From: an uncultured Clostridia bacterium
GTDB taxonomy: Bacteria; Bacillota; Clostridia; Christensenellales; UBA1242
Direction: 5' to 3'
Assembly (NCBI GenBank): GCA_947303145.1
Contig: CAMYXB010000013.1
Coordinates: 1-16,912, forward strand
DNA length: 16,912 nt
Both the position numbers and the translations under genes were made by a program. How positions within the stretch are numbered: position 1 is the stretch's first letter; every line of letters begins with the position of its first letter. This document shows, in pieces, positions 1 through 6,779 of this stretch. A model generated the notes under the pieces. It had not been told where the DNA came from, did no database searches, and saw only the letters and a program-made list of their open reading frames with translations.

Positions 1-390
1 AATTCAAAACGCACAATCTCAATGCCAGATAAACTCATTGAATACTTGCATGAATACGAAGCTTGGTGGCAAAACCAAAAGAAATATCTTGGAGATAGAC
101 TTGGTGACACAGATAGGCTCTTTTGCACAGAAGATGGCAAAGATATCTGCCCTGGACTACTTCGAGTATGGCTACAAAAATCTCTCGCAAGGGCTGGACT
201 ACCAATAGTCACACTACACTCACTTCGCCATACAAATATCACTTTACAACTAATGGCAGGTGTGGATATGAAAACCGTCTCAGCCAGAGCTGGTCACAGC
301 AAAGCTTCAACAACTAGTGACTTTTACAGCCACTTCCTAAAGAACAGCGATATCCATGCAAGCGAAGTAATAAATAAAATTTTTGAGTAA
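1..390 (+). CDS. Tyrosine recombinase / phage-type integrase, C-terminal catalytic part (5' end outside window)
   Basis: The frame is open from the first base, so the gene continues to the left. The visible 129 residues are the end of a tyrosine recombinase catalytic domain, which cuts and rejoins attachment-site DNA through a 3'-phosphotyrosine. The start (SKRTISMP, like the usual SxRTIPLP) precedes the box LHSLRHT with His73 and Arg76, then AGHS with His99, then the nucleophile Tyr109 in FYSHF (numbering of the visible part). The second half of the catalytic pentad is therefore intact and the protein ends normally. The gene reads towards a tRNA-Arg locus about 1.3 kb away that carries several attachment-like scars, so it may be the integrase of an element anchored there. 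That link is inferred from position. Its N-terminal and core-binding domains cannot be seen. Confidence 0.9.
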   Translation, partial: NSKRTISMPDKLIEYLHEYEAWWQNQKKYLGDRLGDTDRLFCTEDGKDICPGLLRVWLQKSLARAGLPIVTLHSLRHTNITLQLMAGVDMKTVSARAGHSKASTTSDFYSHFLKNSDIHASEVINKIFE

Positions 391-398
391 ATAAAATG

Positions 399-426
399 CT
401 CTAAGATTAATTCTTAGAGTTTTTTT
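399..426 (+). terminator. Intrinsic terminator after the integrase gene
   Basis: Perfect 7-bp stem CTCTAAG (399-405) / CTTAGAG (413-419), 7-nt loop, followed directly by seven T. It begins 8 nt after the integrase stop codon. Confidence 0.85.
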
Positions 427-455
427 AATAAAATCTTCCATATTTTGTCTTTTTA

Positions 456-464
456 TGCTATAAT
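456..464 (+). promoter_or_regulatory. Extended -10 promoter for the 486 gene
   Basis: TATAAT at 459-464 preceded by TGC (456-458), an extended -10 element. The -35 region at the proper distance (about 436-441, TTCCAT) is poor, as is common with extended -10 promoters. A ribosome binding site (AGAGGTG, 474-480) lies 5 nt before ATG 486. Confidence 0.6.
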
Positions 465-485
465 ATCATCATTAGAGGTGCTAAC

Positions 486-1334
486 ATGTGTTTTAAAAAG
501 AAAGAGATAAGTCAAACTAAAATAGAAAAAAGCTTGATAGATATAATCAATGAAGAATTAACTGGGAAAGAAGATCCAATTGTATTTAAATTTGGTGAAA
601 AAAGGGAAAATTTTTCATTTTGCGGAAACCCATATAATTCATATTACTACAGTGATTATTATAAAAGTTTTAATTTTTATTGTGCTGTGGAACAAATAAA
701 TAGAGCAATCGATTTACTGAAGGGATCATTAATTAGAATAAAAAACAAATACATAGCGAGGAACTTAAAAATAAAAATAATCCTTGATAAAATTGATGAA
801 TTACTTTTGCTTGAAAAATCTTTTCAAACAAAAATGAAAGATGAACAAGTTAGGCATCAAGAAAAACAAAACGAAGATATACTTTTTTCATCAATTGAGA
901 TGTTTCAGGATTTATCAAGGCAATATCTCCAATTTGTTATTAAGACAAAAACTGACTTAATAGACTATACTAAGAAAAACTTAAAAAATTATGAAATAAT
1001 TAATTCTGTTGCCACAAACATCAATCAACAAATAAATATTTTACCTCAAGAATTAAGCGACTTTAGAAACAATATAAATGGTTATACAATTGTTTATAAT
1101 TTAGAAAATTTTTTTAGAGTAATGATTTTAATAGTGTTGAGAAAACTTCCTTCAAAGCAAATAATGAATGAAGAAACTTATAATTATCTAAATGATCAAA
1201 AAAGTAAAGAAAAGATTAACAAATGGTGTGATGAAAGATATGGAGGAGATTTATTTTATTTAACTTTTAGTCAGTTAGTAGACATAATAAAATATAATGA
1301 CGACAAGTACAAACAAGAAGGAATAAATCTTTAA
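486..1334 (+). CDS. Unknown protein of a mobile element, probably truncated by an in-frame TAA
   Basis: I do not recognise this 282-residue protein. It is rich in Lys, Asn, Ile and Tyr, looks mostly helical, and has no signal peptide or clear membrane segment. A Tyr/Ser-rich patch (about residues 48-60) precedes a helical region with charged runs (about 110-140). The start is supported by AGAGGTG 5 nt upstream and an extended -10 promoter. The coding DNA is clearly more AT-rich than the chromosomal genes further right, which fits recent acquisition with the neighbouring integrase. The TAA at 1332-1334 is followed in the same frame by 59 more sense codons ending in a segment that contains NKIAHN, which resembles the end of HEPN-type domains. 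The gene was therefore probably about 341 residues long and has a nonsense mutation. A role in phage defence would be a guess. Confidence 0.7.
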   Translation: MCFKKKEISQTKIEKSLIDIINEELTGKEDPIVFKFGEKRENFSFCGNPYNSYYYSDYYKSFNFYCAVEQINRAIDLLKGSLIRIKNKYIARNLKIKIILDKIDELLLLEKSFQTKMKDEQVRHQEKQNEDILFSSIEMFQDLSRQYLQFVIKTKTDLIDYTKKNLKNYEIINSVATNINQQINILPQELSDFRNNINGYTIVYNLENFFRVMILIVLRKLPSKQIMNEETYNYLNDQKSKEKINKWCDERYGGDLFYLTFSQLVDIIKYNDDKYKQEGINL

Positions 1335-1514
1335 GCCATAAATACTGACATAGAAAAAATAAATGTTATAAGTAATAAAATTGCACATAATAATTTAGTA
1401 ACGAATGATGATTTAGATACTTTAAAAGTATATAGCAAAAACATATATAAATATTTCAAAGACTTTCAAGACAGTGTGCAAAAATATACCTTTAACAAAA
1501 AGACGACTAAGTAA
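1335..1514 (+). pseudogene. In-frame continuation of the 486 gene after a premature stop
   Basis: The frame of the preceding gene stays open for 59 codons after its TAA and ends at TAA 1512-1514, just inside a terminator hairpin. The translated segment (AINTDIEKINVISNKIAHNN and onward) has the same Lys/Asn/Ile-rich composition. Its NKIAHN resembles the RNxxxH-type motif of HEPN domains, though Ser stands where Arg is usual. No ribosome binding site or ATG starts it, so it is best read as the severed C-terminus. Confidence 0.6.
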
Positions 1515-1526
1515 GCCGTCTTTTTT
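1501..1526. terminator. Bidirectional terminator between convergent genes
   Basis: The stem AGACGACT / AAGCCGTCT with one internal mismatch is followed by six T on the plus strand (1521-1526). The minus strand has an A-rich flank opposite. It separates the plus-strand unknown gene (ending 1514 with read-through) from the minus-strand 53-codon gene (ending 1525). Confidence 0.65.
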
Positions 1527-1686
1527 ATATTTTTCCTAATATATTTAAAAGAGTCACAAGCAACTCATCAGGAGTTCTAGACTTATCAATTGCTTGCTTC
1601 ATTAACTCTTTATCATATTGAGATAAAATTCTATTAGAATGTTCAATAACTTGTTTGAATAAAAATTTAACTTGTTCTTCTGTCAT
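1525..1686 (-). CDS. Small 53-residue protein of unknown function
   Basis: A complete short reading frame starts with MTEEQVKFLFKQVIEHSN and ends with LLNILGKI. On the minus strand a strong ribosome binding site, AAAAGGAG, lies about 6-7 nt before the ATG at 1684-1686, which is good support for such a short gene. The product is charged and amphipathic, with two predicted helices (about residues 3-25 and 40-51) and no membrane segment or Cys. I do not recognise the family. It lies between the broken mobile-element gene and the tRNA-Arg, at the extreme end of the putative element. Small proteins in that position include excisionases and antitoxin-like regulators, but nothing in the sequence identifies it as either. 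Confidence 0.7.
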   Translation of the reverse strand: MTEEQVKFLFKQVIEHSNRILSQYDKELMKQAIDKSRTPDELLVTLLNILGKI

Positions 1687-1714
1687 ATATAACTCCTTTT
1701 TTAGATTTTAAAAT

Positions 1715-1796
<82 letters not shown>

Positions 1797-1797
1797 T

Positions 1798-1810
1798 GGT
1801 AACACTTTTT
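1798..1810 (+). repeat. GGTAACACTTTTT motif, possible recombinase arm site
   Basis: Starts 6 nt outside the tRNA 5' end. It resembles the GGT(G/T)AA-type tandem motifs found in the next two spacers. Only one copy is clear here. Confidence 0.3.
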
Positions 1811-1891
1811 TGTTTTGCTGAATTTTCAAAACCGCTAAAATGCCGATAAATACAGCACTTTACGGGGTTTCTCACTTTGGTCGGGTTAGGT

Positions 1892-1931
<40 letters not shown>

Positions 1932-1954
1932 ATATTAAGTTTTTTGAGTGCTTG

Positions 1955-1976
1955 GGTGAACTTTTGGTGAATTTTG
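1955..1976 (+). repeat. Tandem 11-bp repeat in the spacer between tRNA halves 2 and 3
   Basis: GGTGAACTTTT (1955-1965) is followed directly by GGTGAATTTTG (1966-1976). It starts 23 nt from the end of tRNA half 2. Short direct repeats beside a core site are typical of arm-type binding sites of tyrosine recombinases; here that role is inferred from position. Confidence 0.5.
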
Positions 1977-2056
1977 GTTTTGTGCAAGTTTCAAGTAGTA
2001 GCAAATTGTCAGTGTTTTAGGGACGAATTGAGGTTTTAATTTTGTCCAAGTCGATA

Positions 2057-2096
2057 CTTAGGAGGGAAGTGCTCTGTCCTGCTGAGCTACGGAAAC
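2057..2096 (-). pseudogene. Orphan tRNA-Arg(CCU) 5' half, no. 3 (divergent)
   Basis: On the minus strand this reads GTTTCCG, TA, D arm GCTC-AGCAGGACA-GAGC, then CTTCC and loop CTCCTAA. It is a tRNA 5' half with the same CCT anticodon but a different acceptor and anticodon stem from the functional tRNA. Its acceptor strand could not pair with the 3' half at 1719-1725. The sequence after the core shows no 3' half. It probably came from a tRNA-Arg of another genome, carried by an element. Confidence 0.8.
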
Positions 2097-2120
2097 ATAT
2101 ATAAAATATACAAAAAATTG

Positions 2121-2141
2121 GGTTAAAGATGGTTAAAAGAT
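2121..2141 (+). repeat. Tandem 10/11-bp repeat in the spacer between tRNA halves 3 and 4
   Basis: GGTTAAAGAT (2121-2130) is followed directly by GGTTAAAAGAT (2131-2141), 24 nt from the end of half 3. This nearly matches the distance of the 1955 repeat from half 2. Possible recombinase arm-type sites of a second specificity. Confidence 0.5.
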
Positions 2142-2232
2142 GTTTTTTTTGAAAGACACTTTGAAAGCATACAATAAAATCGCTAGTAAAAACAATAGTT
2201 TTGAGAGATTTTTAGGGTGGATTTAATGGCGC

Positions 2233-2272
2233 CTTAGGAGGCGGACGCTCTATCCAGCTGAGCTATACCCAC
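2233..2272 (-). pseudogene. Orphan tRNA-Arg(CCU) 5' half, no. 4 (nearest the promoter, probably ancestral)
   Basis: On the minus strand this reads GTGGGTA, TA, D arm GCTC-AGCTGGATA-GAGC, then TCCGC and loop CTCCTAA. The acceptor strand could pair with the functional tRNA's 3' strand using two G-U pairs, but the anticodon stem would pair only partly. It lies about 26 nt downstream of a near-consensus promoter, so it probably marks the original tRNA position before insertions displaced the working copy. Confidence 0.8.
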
Positions 2273-2558
2273 AAGTGAATGAGAGAGGAAGAGCATAACT
2301 TTGGTATTATAGCACAGAAAAAAAGTATATGCAAGAAAAATACAAAGGAATTTTATTTTTAACTACTTATATTTTTGTGAGTAAAGATACTGTTATTATT
2401 AAAGATTTTGATATGGGGTTGATTGATTATATGGCTTGATGATATATGTATTGTTGGGCATTAGACTACATGTCAAAATTTTAGATTAAAATATACTGAT
2501 ATACTGGTGTGTTGTATAGTTATTTAATAATTAGTGTTTTCACAATGATAATTATTGG
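2273..2558. other. AT-rich intergenic stretch without a gene
   Basis: Apart from the tRNA-locus promoter (2306-2334), it holds only an inverted repeat AATAATTA (2526-2533) / TAATTATT (2549-2556) just after the nucleotidyltransferase stop. That repeat is a weak terminator candidate with no good T-tract. No supported reading frame with a ribosome binding site was seen. Confidence 0.5.
2306..2334 (-). promoter_or_regulatory. Strong promoter of the tRNA-Arg locus
   Basis: On the minus strand, -35 TTGCAT (2329-2334), a 17-bp spacer and -10 TATAAT (2306-2311), with TGC just before the -10 box. The start would be near 2299, reading leftward into tRNA half 4 and on towards the complete tRNA, whose 5' end is about 510 nt away. 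Confidence 0.75.
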
Positions 2559-3443
2559 TTATCTTTGAAAAAGCCCCTTTGGATAGTGGCTGGCATCTAC
2601 TAGGGCTTTGATGCTGGAGACGACTTTGTCCTTGTCTTCTTTGTATGTCACACCATACCAAGTGGCGGAGGTATCTATCACTTTTACTGTGGCTTGACTT
2701 GTATCAATTAAATTTCTCACTACCTCTGGAATAAGATATTCGCATTTTTCTAGGTTATCTTTGTTTTCTCTTAAAAACTCATTAAAGCCGCTCTGCAGGA
2801 AGTCAAAGAGTGCGGGGGTGAAGGCAAACATATTCATGGAGACAGTCTGGTCTTTTGCGACCTCACATGTCTCTCCGCCAAGTAGTGGCGTGGCTAGTAT
2901 CTTGTCTCCCACCTTTTCAACAGAAGATTCGATAATGTTTGTCAAATATCCGTCCTTTGTCTTACATATTCCTCTTTTGGCGGAGCCATTTTCGCTGAGA
3001 GTGTTCTCTGCATGATAGCCGATTAGGGCAAATTCACTAGATTTTGCATTGTTATTTTTCAAAAATTCTGCCACTTTTTTGTATGCGTCTTTGCCATAAA
3101 AATCGTCTGCATTGATAATGGCGAAATTGTCCCTTATGGCATCTTTGCAGCACAATATGGCATGTGCCGTCCCCCATGGTTTTGTCCTAGTGGGGTTGTC
3201 TTTTACTCCGCCTTGAAAAACATATTCGACTGCAATCTTGCCCTCGATGCGCCTACCTATAGTGTCCTTAAATATTTCATAATTTTCTTCTTTGATAATG
3301 AAAACCACTCTGTCAAAGCCCGCCTCTATTGCATCAAAGACGGAATAGTCGATGATGAAATTGCCAAATTCGTCTATTGGCTCGATTTGCTTCAGTCCCC
3401 CGAATCTACTGCCCATGCCGGCAGCCATGATAACTAAATCCAT
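2559..3443 (-). CDS. NTP_transferase-family nucleotidyltransferase (sugar-phosphate type)
   Basis: This 294-residue cytoplasmic protein begins with the nucleotide-binding signature of the sugar-phosphate nucleotidyltransferase superfamily: MAAGMGSRFGGLKQ (residues 6-19, pattern GxGxRxxxxxK). IINADDFYG (109-117) has the acidic residues that bind the catalytic Mg2+. By family knowledge such enzymes transfer a nucleoside monophosphate to a sugar-phosphate or similar phosphorylated substrate. The substrate cannot be told from sequence. The start is fixed by TAGGAGG about 5 nt before the ATG. The gene follows the HTH regulator at 3511-3819 in the same direction with a 67-bp gap, so the two may be cotranscribed. 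A GH95-like gene lies just beyond the shared promoter region, hinting at a carbohydrate-related locus. Confidence 0.85.
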   Translation of the reverse strand: MDLVIMAAGMGSRFGGLKQIEPIDEFGNFIIDYSVFDAIEAGFDRVVFIIKEENYEIFKDTIGRRIEGKIAVEYVFQGGVKDNPTRTKPWGTAHAILCCKDAIRDNFAIINADDFYGKDAYKKVAEFLKNNNAKSSEFALIGYHAENTLSENGSAKRGICKTKDGYLTNIIESSVEKVGDKILATPLLGGETCEVAKDQTVSMNMFAFTPALFDFLQSGFNEFLRENKDNLEKCEYLIPEVVRNLIDTSQATVKVIDTSATWYGVTYKEDKDKVVSSIKALVDASHYPKGLFQR

Positions 3444-3510
3444 ATTGTCCTCCTAAAAGTATACTACTAATATATTAGCATATGAATGGCACAATCTCCA
3501 AGTGAAAAAA

Positions 3511-3819
3511 TCACATACAAAGTTTCTTTTTAAGATATGCTCTGGTGTCTGCTGGAAGTGTGTTGATAGCCCTATTCAGCAATGTCTTGTCATAGTCGCT
3601 GAGAAATAGTGCTTCTATAGCGAAGTTTTTCTCTATTCCAATCCCCCCACCTCTGCCGGAAAAAGAAAATGTGGGAATGCCCGCACTCTCCAGTTCCTCA
3701 AGATACCTATATATACTCCTAGGTGTCATCTCGAATTTGCTGGCTAGTTCAGTGGCGCTCACTGGCGTCTCATGTTTATGTAGTTCCAAAAGAATAGCAA
3801 AGGCTACATAATTTTTCAT
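3511..3819 (-). CDS. Small HTH transcription regulator (HTH_11 / DeoR-YafY-like N-terminal domain only)
   Basis: 102 residues. Residues about 4-64 form a winged helix of the HTH_11 type. Helices are at 4-14 and 21-29, the recognition helix is in MTPRSIYRYLEELESAG (31-47), and a glycine-rich wing (SFSGRGGGIGI, 52-62) follows. Full YafY-like regulators continue with a WYL ligand-binding domain. This one ends after about 38 further residues, so it is either a stand-alone DNA binder or a truncated form; no WYL remnant was seen in the sequence that follows. It has a near-consensus promoter 40-70 bp upstream with an inverted repeat over the -35 box, suggesting autoregulation and perhaps control of the divergent GH95-like gene. 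The ribosome binding site is weak (AAAGAG, about 11 nt away). Confidence 0.8.
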   Translation of the reverse strand: MKNYVAFAILLELHKHETPVSATELASKFEMTPRSIYRYLEELESAGIPTFSFSGRGGGIGIEKNFAIEALFLSDYDKTLLNRAINTLPADTRAYLKKKLCM

Positions 3820-3865
3820 AAGTTTTGTCTCTTTTTACATTAAGATTTTTTGGGGCTATGTGGAG

Positions 3866-3894
3866 ATTATATATCACTCGAAAAGAATTTTCAA
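3866..3894 (-). promoter_or_regulatory. Promoter of the HTH regulator (and probably the nucleotidyltransferase)
   Basis: On the minus strand, -35 TTGAAA (3889-3894), a 17-bp spacer and -10 TATAAT (3866-3871). The predicted start near 3859 leaves a leader of about 40 nt before ATG 3819. Confidence 0.75.
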
Positions 3895-3906
3895 ACATAT
3901 TTTCGA
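3878..3906. promoter_or_regulatory. Inverted-repeat operator candidate
   Basis: Perfect 7-bp arms TCGAAAA (3878-3884) and TTTTCGA (3900-3906) are separated by 15 nt. The repeat covers the -35 box of the regulator's promoter and lies upstream of the divergent gene's -10 (3934-3939). This is a plausible site for the HTH protein at 3511-3819. Confidence 0.45.
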
Positions 3907-3933
3907 TTTATTATTTTTTTTGTTTTTTGTGGT

Positions 3934-3939
3934 TATAAT
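3934..3939 (+). promoter_or_regulatory. -10 element of the GH95-like gene
   Basis: TATAAT at 3934-3939. The -35 region at 17 bp (TTATTT, about 3911-3916) is weak. The ribosome binding site AGAGGG (about 3949-3954) precedes ATG 3959. Confidence 0.5.
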
Positions 3940-3958
3940 ATTTTGTTAAGAGGGATAT

Positions 3959-6244
3959 ATGTGGCCATTTAAGGGGAACAAGAGACAGAGTAGACTGGTG
4001 TTTTTATCTCCGTCAAGGAAAATGCGTGAGTCTTTGCCCATAGGTTGTGGGGGTGAGGGGGCCTTTGTTATGGGTGGAGTGGGGGAAGAGAAGATTCGAC
4101 TCTTCCATCTTTTTGACAATATATTAGATGACGGGGGCTATGATTTAGGATTTCTTGATGCAGAGAAGAATGTATCTGGCATAAAGAAAGAGCTATCTAT
4201 GGGGAATGTGTCTTTGGCTGAAAATATATTGAGCAAAAGTTTTGAAAATGCTGGCATTGTAGACAGATTGTGCCAGAGGACTTTTAGCGTGGACATTGGC
4301 ATAGATTTTCATAGAAATGTGCCTTCGCAAGATTATCGCAGAGTGCTAGATATGAACTCTGGACTTTTGACTGTCAGTTTTATCGGCAAGGGCACCACAT
4401 ATAGAGACTCATTTGTCTCAAGTGATGGAATATTGTGCTATAGATATTATGGCGAAAGAGTGGATATATGTGATATAACTTTTGAGGGAGACGAGGAAGG
4501 CAGGGGTATTGTTAGAGAGGATAGTCTTGTTTGGCTAGTGGATAGGGATAAGGGATGTTATGGCTACGCATTGCGGGTGGTGTGTGATGGACACATCTGC
4601 GGGATAAATGACAAACTATGCATCAAAAATTGTGGCAAGTTTTATTTGTATGGAAAAGCATTCGAAGGAGAGGGGAATGTAGATAGCGTGATAGATGACA
4701 CGTTGTCCATGCTTAAAAAGAAGAGAGTGGACTTTGACCTGCTATTGAAGTCCACAAGCAGCGCTTTGTCAAAATATATGAGCGAGGGACGGATAGATTT
4801 TGCTAGAGATGAGATGGGGAATGTGGAGAGCGAACTAATACGCCAGAGGGCATCTTTTGTGAGCGCAGAGATGATAGACTCCTTGTATAAATATGGACAA
4901 TATCTATCATATTCGCTTGGGAGATTGGCGATGAATTTAGATTGTTTTTTCGCAAAAGAGACGGATCAAAATTCACTACAAGTTAGGAATGAAAGGAATT
5001 ATCTCAAAATATCTAGGATACTCCTTGCTGAACAAAAAAGAGGAATTTTTTATGAAAATTCGACATTTTTTAATAAAATTTATGAAAAAATTGGCGTTTT
5101 TGAAGAAAATTCTAAAAAAATATATAATACAAGTGGAATATTCATTCCCACTATTCGAGATAAAAATGGATTTCCTTCGACATACAGTAAGTTCAATTTG
5201 CTTTGCAAAAACACCACTTATCTGGTGGGAGCACTAGCCCTCGAGATGACAAGTTATGTAGAGGGGGAAGAGAGGGAAAAGTTGATGAAGATAGCAAGAG
5301 GCGTGGCAGATTTTTATGAAAGTTTTTTGCACTATAACGAGAGGGACAAGGTGCTGACTTCTCCCTTTGGCATGTCTCCATTCTCTCTTGTAAGCGATGA
5401 GGGGAGCGTGCTGTCCATGTTCTGCAGAACGGACTTCGAGTGTGCTAGACACATCTTCTCTGGCATGGCGAGAGTATGCGAGGGGGAAGAGGAGATGGTT
5501 CATTATTTGGAACTTTGTGACAAAATTCCCGATGTCGTGGTGGACAGCACAGGCTGTATAAAGGAGTTTGATTCTCCATCAAAAGATTTGCCGCATAGCA
5601 AGTATCTATCTCATCTTGTGCCATATTCTCTGGGGCTCAAGATGAATATGCGAGGGAGGGACTATGAAAAACTGGTGGCGTGTAGTGTAAAGGGTAGATA
5701 TATATGTTCCTTTGGCGACCTCACCAGTAGAGATTTGGTAGATATGGCACTCACACTCTCCGCCTCATCTCAAGGAGTGGATAGTATGGAAGTGCTGTCT
5801 CTTTTACTGAGGACATTTATTCAAGACAACCTCATGTTCTCACACTATGATATGTCCAATACTGCAGTCGGGCGATTCTCTGGTGCTGATTATATAAATA
5901 TTGATGTCAACACCGCCCTTATGCTTTGCCTTAGGAATATACTCATATCCTACTCAAACGGAGTGATATATCTATCTAGTGATTATCCCAAATATTTCTA
6001 CAATGCGAGAGCCAAGAAGATAGTGCTGGATAGATGTCTCTCCTGCTATTTATCCATAAGTGGTAAGAGGAGGGTGATAAATCTAAGATTGACATCTAGT
6101 GATGATAGGGAGATTACTATTATGCTTCCTACAAGTTATAGACGGCATAAAGGCATAAAAAAGAGCATAGACAGGACAGATATGTCTATCAAGGGGATAA
6201 AAATGGCAAAAAATAAGCCAGTAAAACTGGCGATATATTTTTAG
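3959..6244 (+). CDS. GH95-like (alpha-L-fucosidase fold) protein, probably with altered active site
   Basis: 761 residues, close to the usual GH95 length. Residues 23-58 match the family start (ESLPIG...GEGAFVMGGVGEEKIRL, like PiGNGxlGAMvfGgvxxExixLNE). Residues 110-162 match the second N-terminal segment (DYRRVLDMNSGLLTVSF and YRDSFVSS). FYESFL and LTSPFGMSPF (about 451-475) recall FYxdFL...vTSPSxSPEN. A late segment with Asp649-Val-Asn651 and then YLSSDYPKYF recalls DGNFG...LLPALPxxW. Key positions differ. The HTNINxQMNYW segment is read here as YSKFNLLCKNTTY (about 409-421), keeping one Asn (413). The Glu of SPEN is Phe475, and the interval between these is only about 62 residues, so a middle block seems missing. 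There is no signal peptide, so it should be cytoplasmic. The fold is likely. Hydrolase activity is doubtful. Confidence 0.65.
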   Translation: MWPFKGNKRQSRLVFLSPSRKMRESLPIGCGGEGAFVMGGVGEEKIRLFHLFDNILDDGGYDLGFLDAEKNVSGIKKELSMGNVSLAENILSKSFENAGIVDRLCQRTFSVDIGIDFHRNVPSQDYRRVLDMNSGLLTVSFIGKGTTYRDSFVSSDGILCYRYYGERVDICDITFEGDEEGRGIVREDSLVWLVDRDKGCYGYALRVVCDGHICGINDKLCIKNCGKFYLYGKAFEGEGNVDSVIDDTLSMLKKKRVDFDLLLKSTSSALSKYMSEGRIDFARDEMGNVESELIRQRASFVSAEMIDSLYKYGQYLSYSLGRLAMNLDCFFAKETDQNSLQVRNERNYLKISRILLAEQKRGIFYENSTFFNKIYEKIGVFEENSKKIYNTSGIFIPTIRDKNGFPSTYSKFNLLCKNTTYLVGALALEMTSYVEGEEREKLMKIARGVADFYESFLHYNERDKVLTSPFGMSPFSLVSDEGSVLSMFCRTDFECARHIFSGMARVCEGEEEMVHYLELCDKIPDVVVDSTGCIKEFDSPSKDLPHSKYLSHLVPYSLGLKMNMRGRDYEKLVACSVKGRYICSFGDLTSRDLVDMALTLSASSQGVDSMEVLSLLLRTFIQDNLMFSHYDMSNTAVGRFSGADYINIDVNTALMLCLRNILISYSNGVIYLSSDYPKYFYNARAKKIVLDRCLSCYLSISGKRRVINLRLTSSDDREITIMLPTSYRRHKGIKKSIDRTDMSIKGIKMAKNKPVKLAIYF
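6217..6231. terminator. Hairpin at the junction of convergent genes
   Basis: GCCAGT (6217-6222), AAA loop, ACTGGC (6226-6231), inside the last codons of the GH95-like gene. Read on the minus strand it is followed by TTATTTTTT, so it can terminate the gene at 6246-6722. On the plus strand it is followed only by a weaker T-rich run. Confidence 0.6.
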
Positions 6245-6245
6245 T

Positions 6246-6722
6246 CTATTCGTCTATTTGAGCAGCATCTTCCATTGACATAGAAAATGATGCCATCATG
6301 TCTTGAGTGAAGTAGGTGCCCATGGCGAATTCTGTAGCAATAGATGCGGTGAATAGCCCAGACAACTTGGAGAAACCGGTCTTTTTAGATGGATTAGATG
6401 CTGTGCTAGGGAAAAGATAGAGGAACACTGCGCACACTGTGTTCTGTGCGACAGAATAAAACAGAGACTGCTTGTCACCACTTAGTGCGTCCTGAAAGAC
6501 GAACACGCTATTGCTGGCAAAGGACACATCGTCACTCTCCATGGGTTGACTGACGAAATTGAGAGATACAGGTGGCTTGTCAATATTAGCCTTATTCTTG
6601 AGTTTGGATACGATGTAGGATATGGCCTTTTCTTCAAAAAAACTCACCACACCACTTATGGTCTTCTTCCTATCATCTAGTGATAGATTGTCGAATATTT
6701 CATAGTCTTTCAAAAATGACAT
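6246..6722 (-). CDS. Unknown 158-residue protein
   Basis: I do not recognise this family. The start MSFLKDYEIFDN is chosen because AGGAG lies 9 nt before it and a near-consensus promoter ends 28 bp upstream. The frame stays open upstream to an earlier ATG at 6815, but that lies beyond the promoter. The protein has an N-terminal helical, charged part (about 1-50, including FFEEKAISYIVSKL) and a central hydrophobic stretch (about 90-107, SLFYSVAQNTVCAVFLYL) that is not clearly membrane spanning. It ends with an acidic, Met-rich tail (MSMEDAAQIDE). There is no signal peptide. Its stop lies one base from the stop of the convergent GH95-like gene. Nothing ties it functionally to murG, which is upstream on the same strand across a 180-bp gap. 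Confidence 0.75.
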   Translation of the reverse strand: MSFLKDYEIFDNLSLDDRKKTISGVVSFFEEKAISYIVSKLKNKANIDKPPVSLNFVSQPMESDDVSFASNSVFVFQDALSGDKQSLFYSVAQNTVCAVFLYLFPSTASNPSKKTGFSKLSGLFTASIATEFAMGTYFTQDMMASFSMSMEDAAQIDE

Positions 6723-6750
6723 AGCCTTTCTCCTACTTTGATATAGGATT

Positions 6751-6779
6751 ATTCTAGCATATCTATACACTATTGACAA
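6751..6779 (-). promoter_or_regulatory. Promoter of the 6246-6722 gene
   Basis: On the minus strand, -35 TTGTCA (6774-6779), a 17-bp spacer and -10 TAGAAT (6751-6756) with TGC directly upstream, an extended -10. It places transcription start near 6744, so translation must begin at 6722 rather than 6815. Confidence 0.75.

Noticed and set aside
1332..1334. Genome-wide recoding of TAA as a sense codon
   Set aside because: Several genes in the window, such as the integrase and the 53-codon gene, end normally at TAA, and only one gene shows an internal TAA.
2526..2556. Terminator of the nucleotidyltransferase gene
   Set aside because: An 8-bp AT-only inverted repeat with a 15-nt loop and no T-tract on the minus strand; too weak to call as a terminator.
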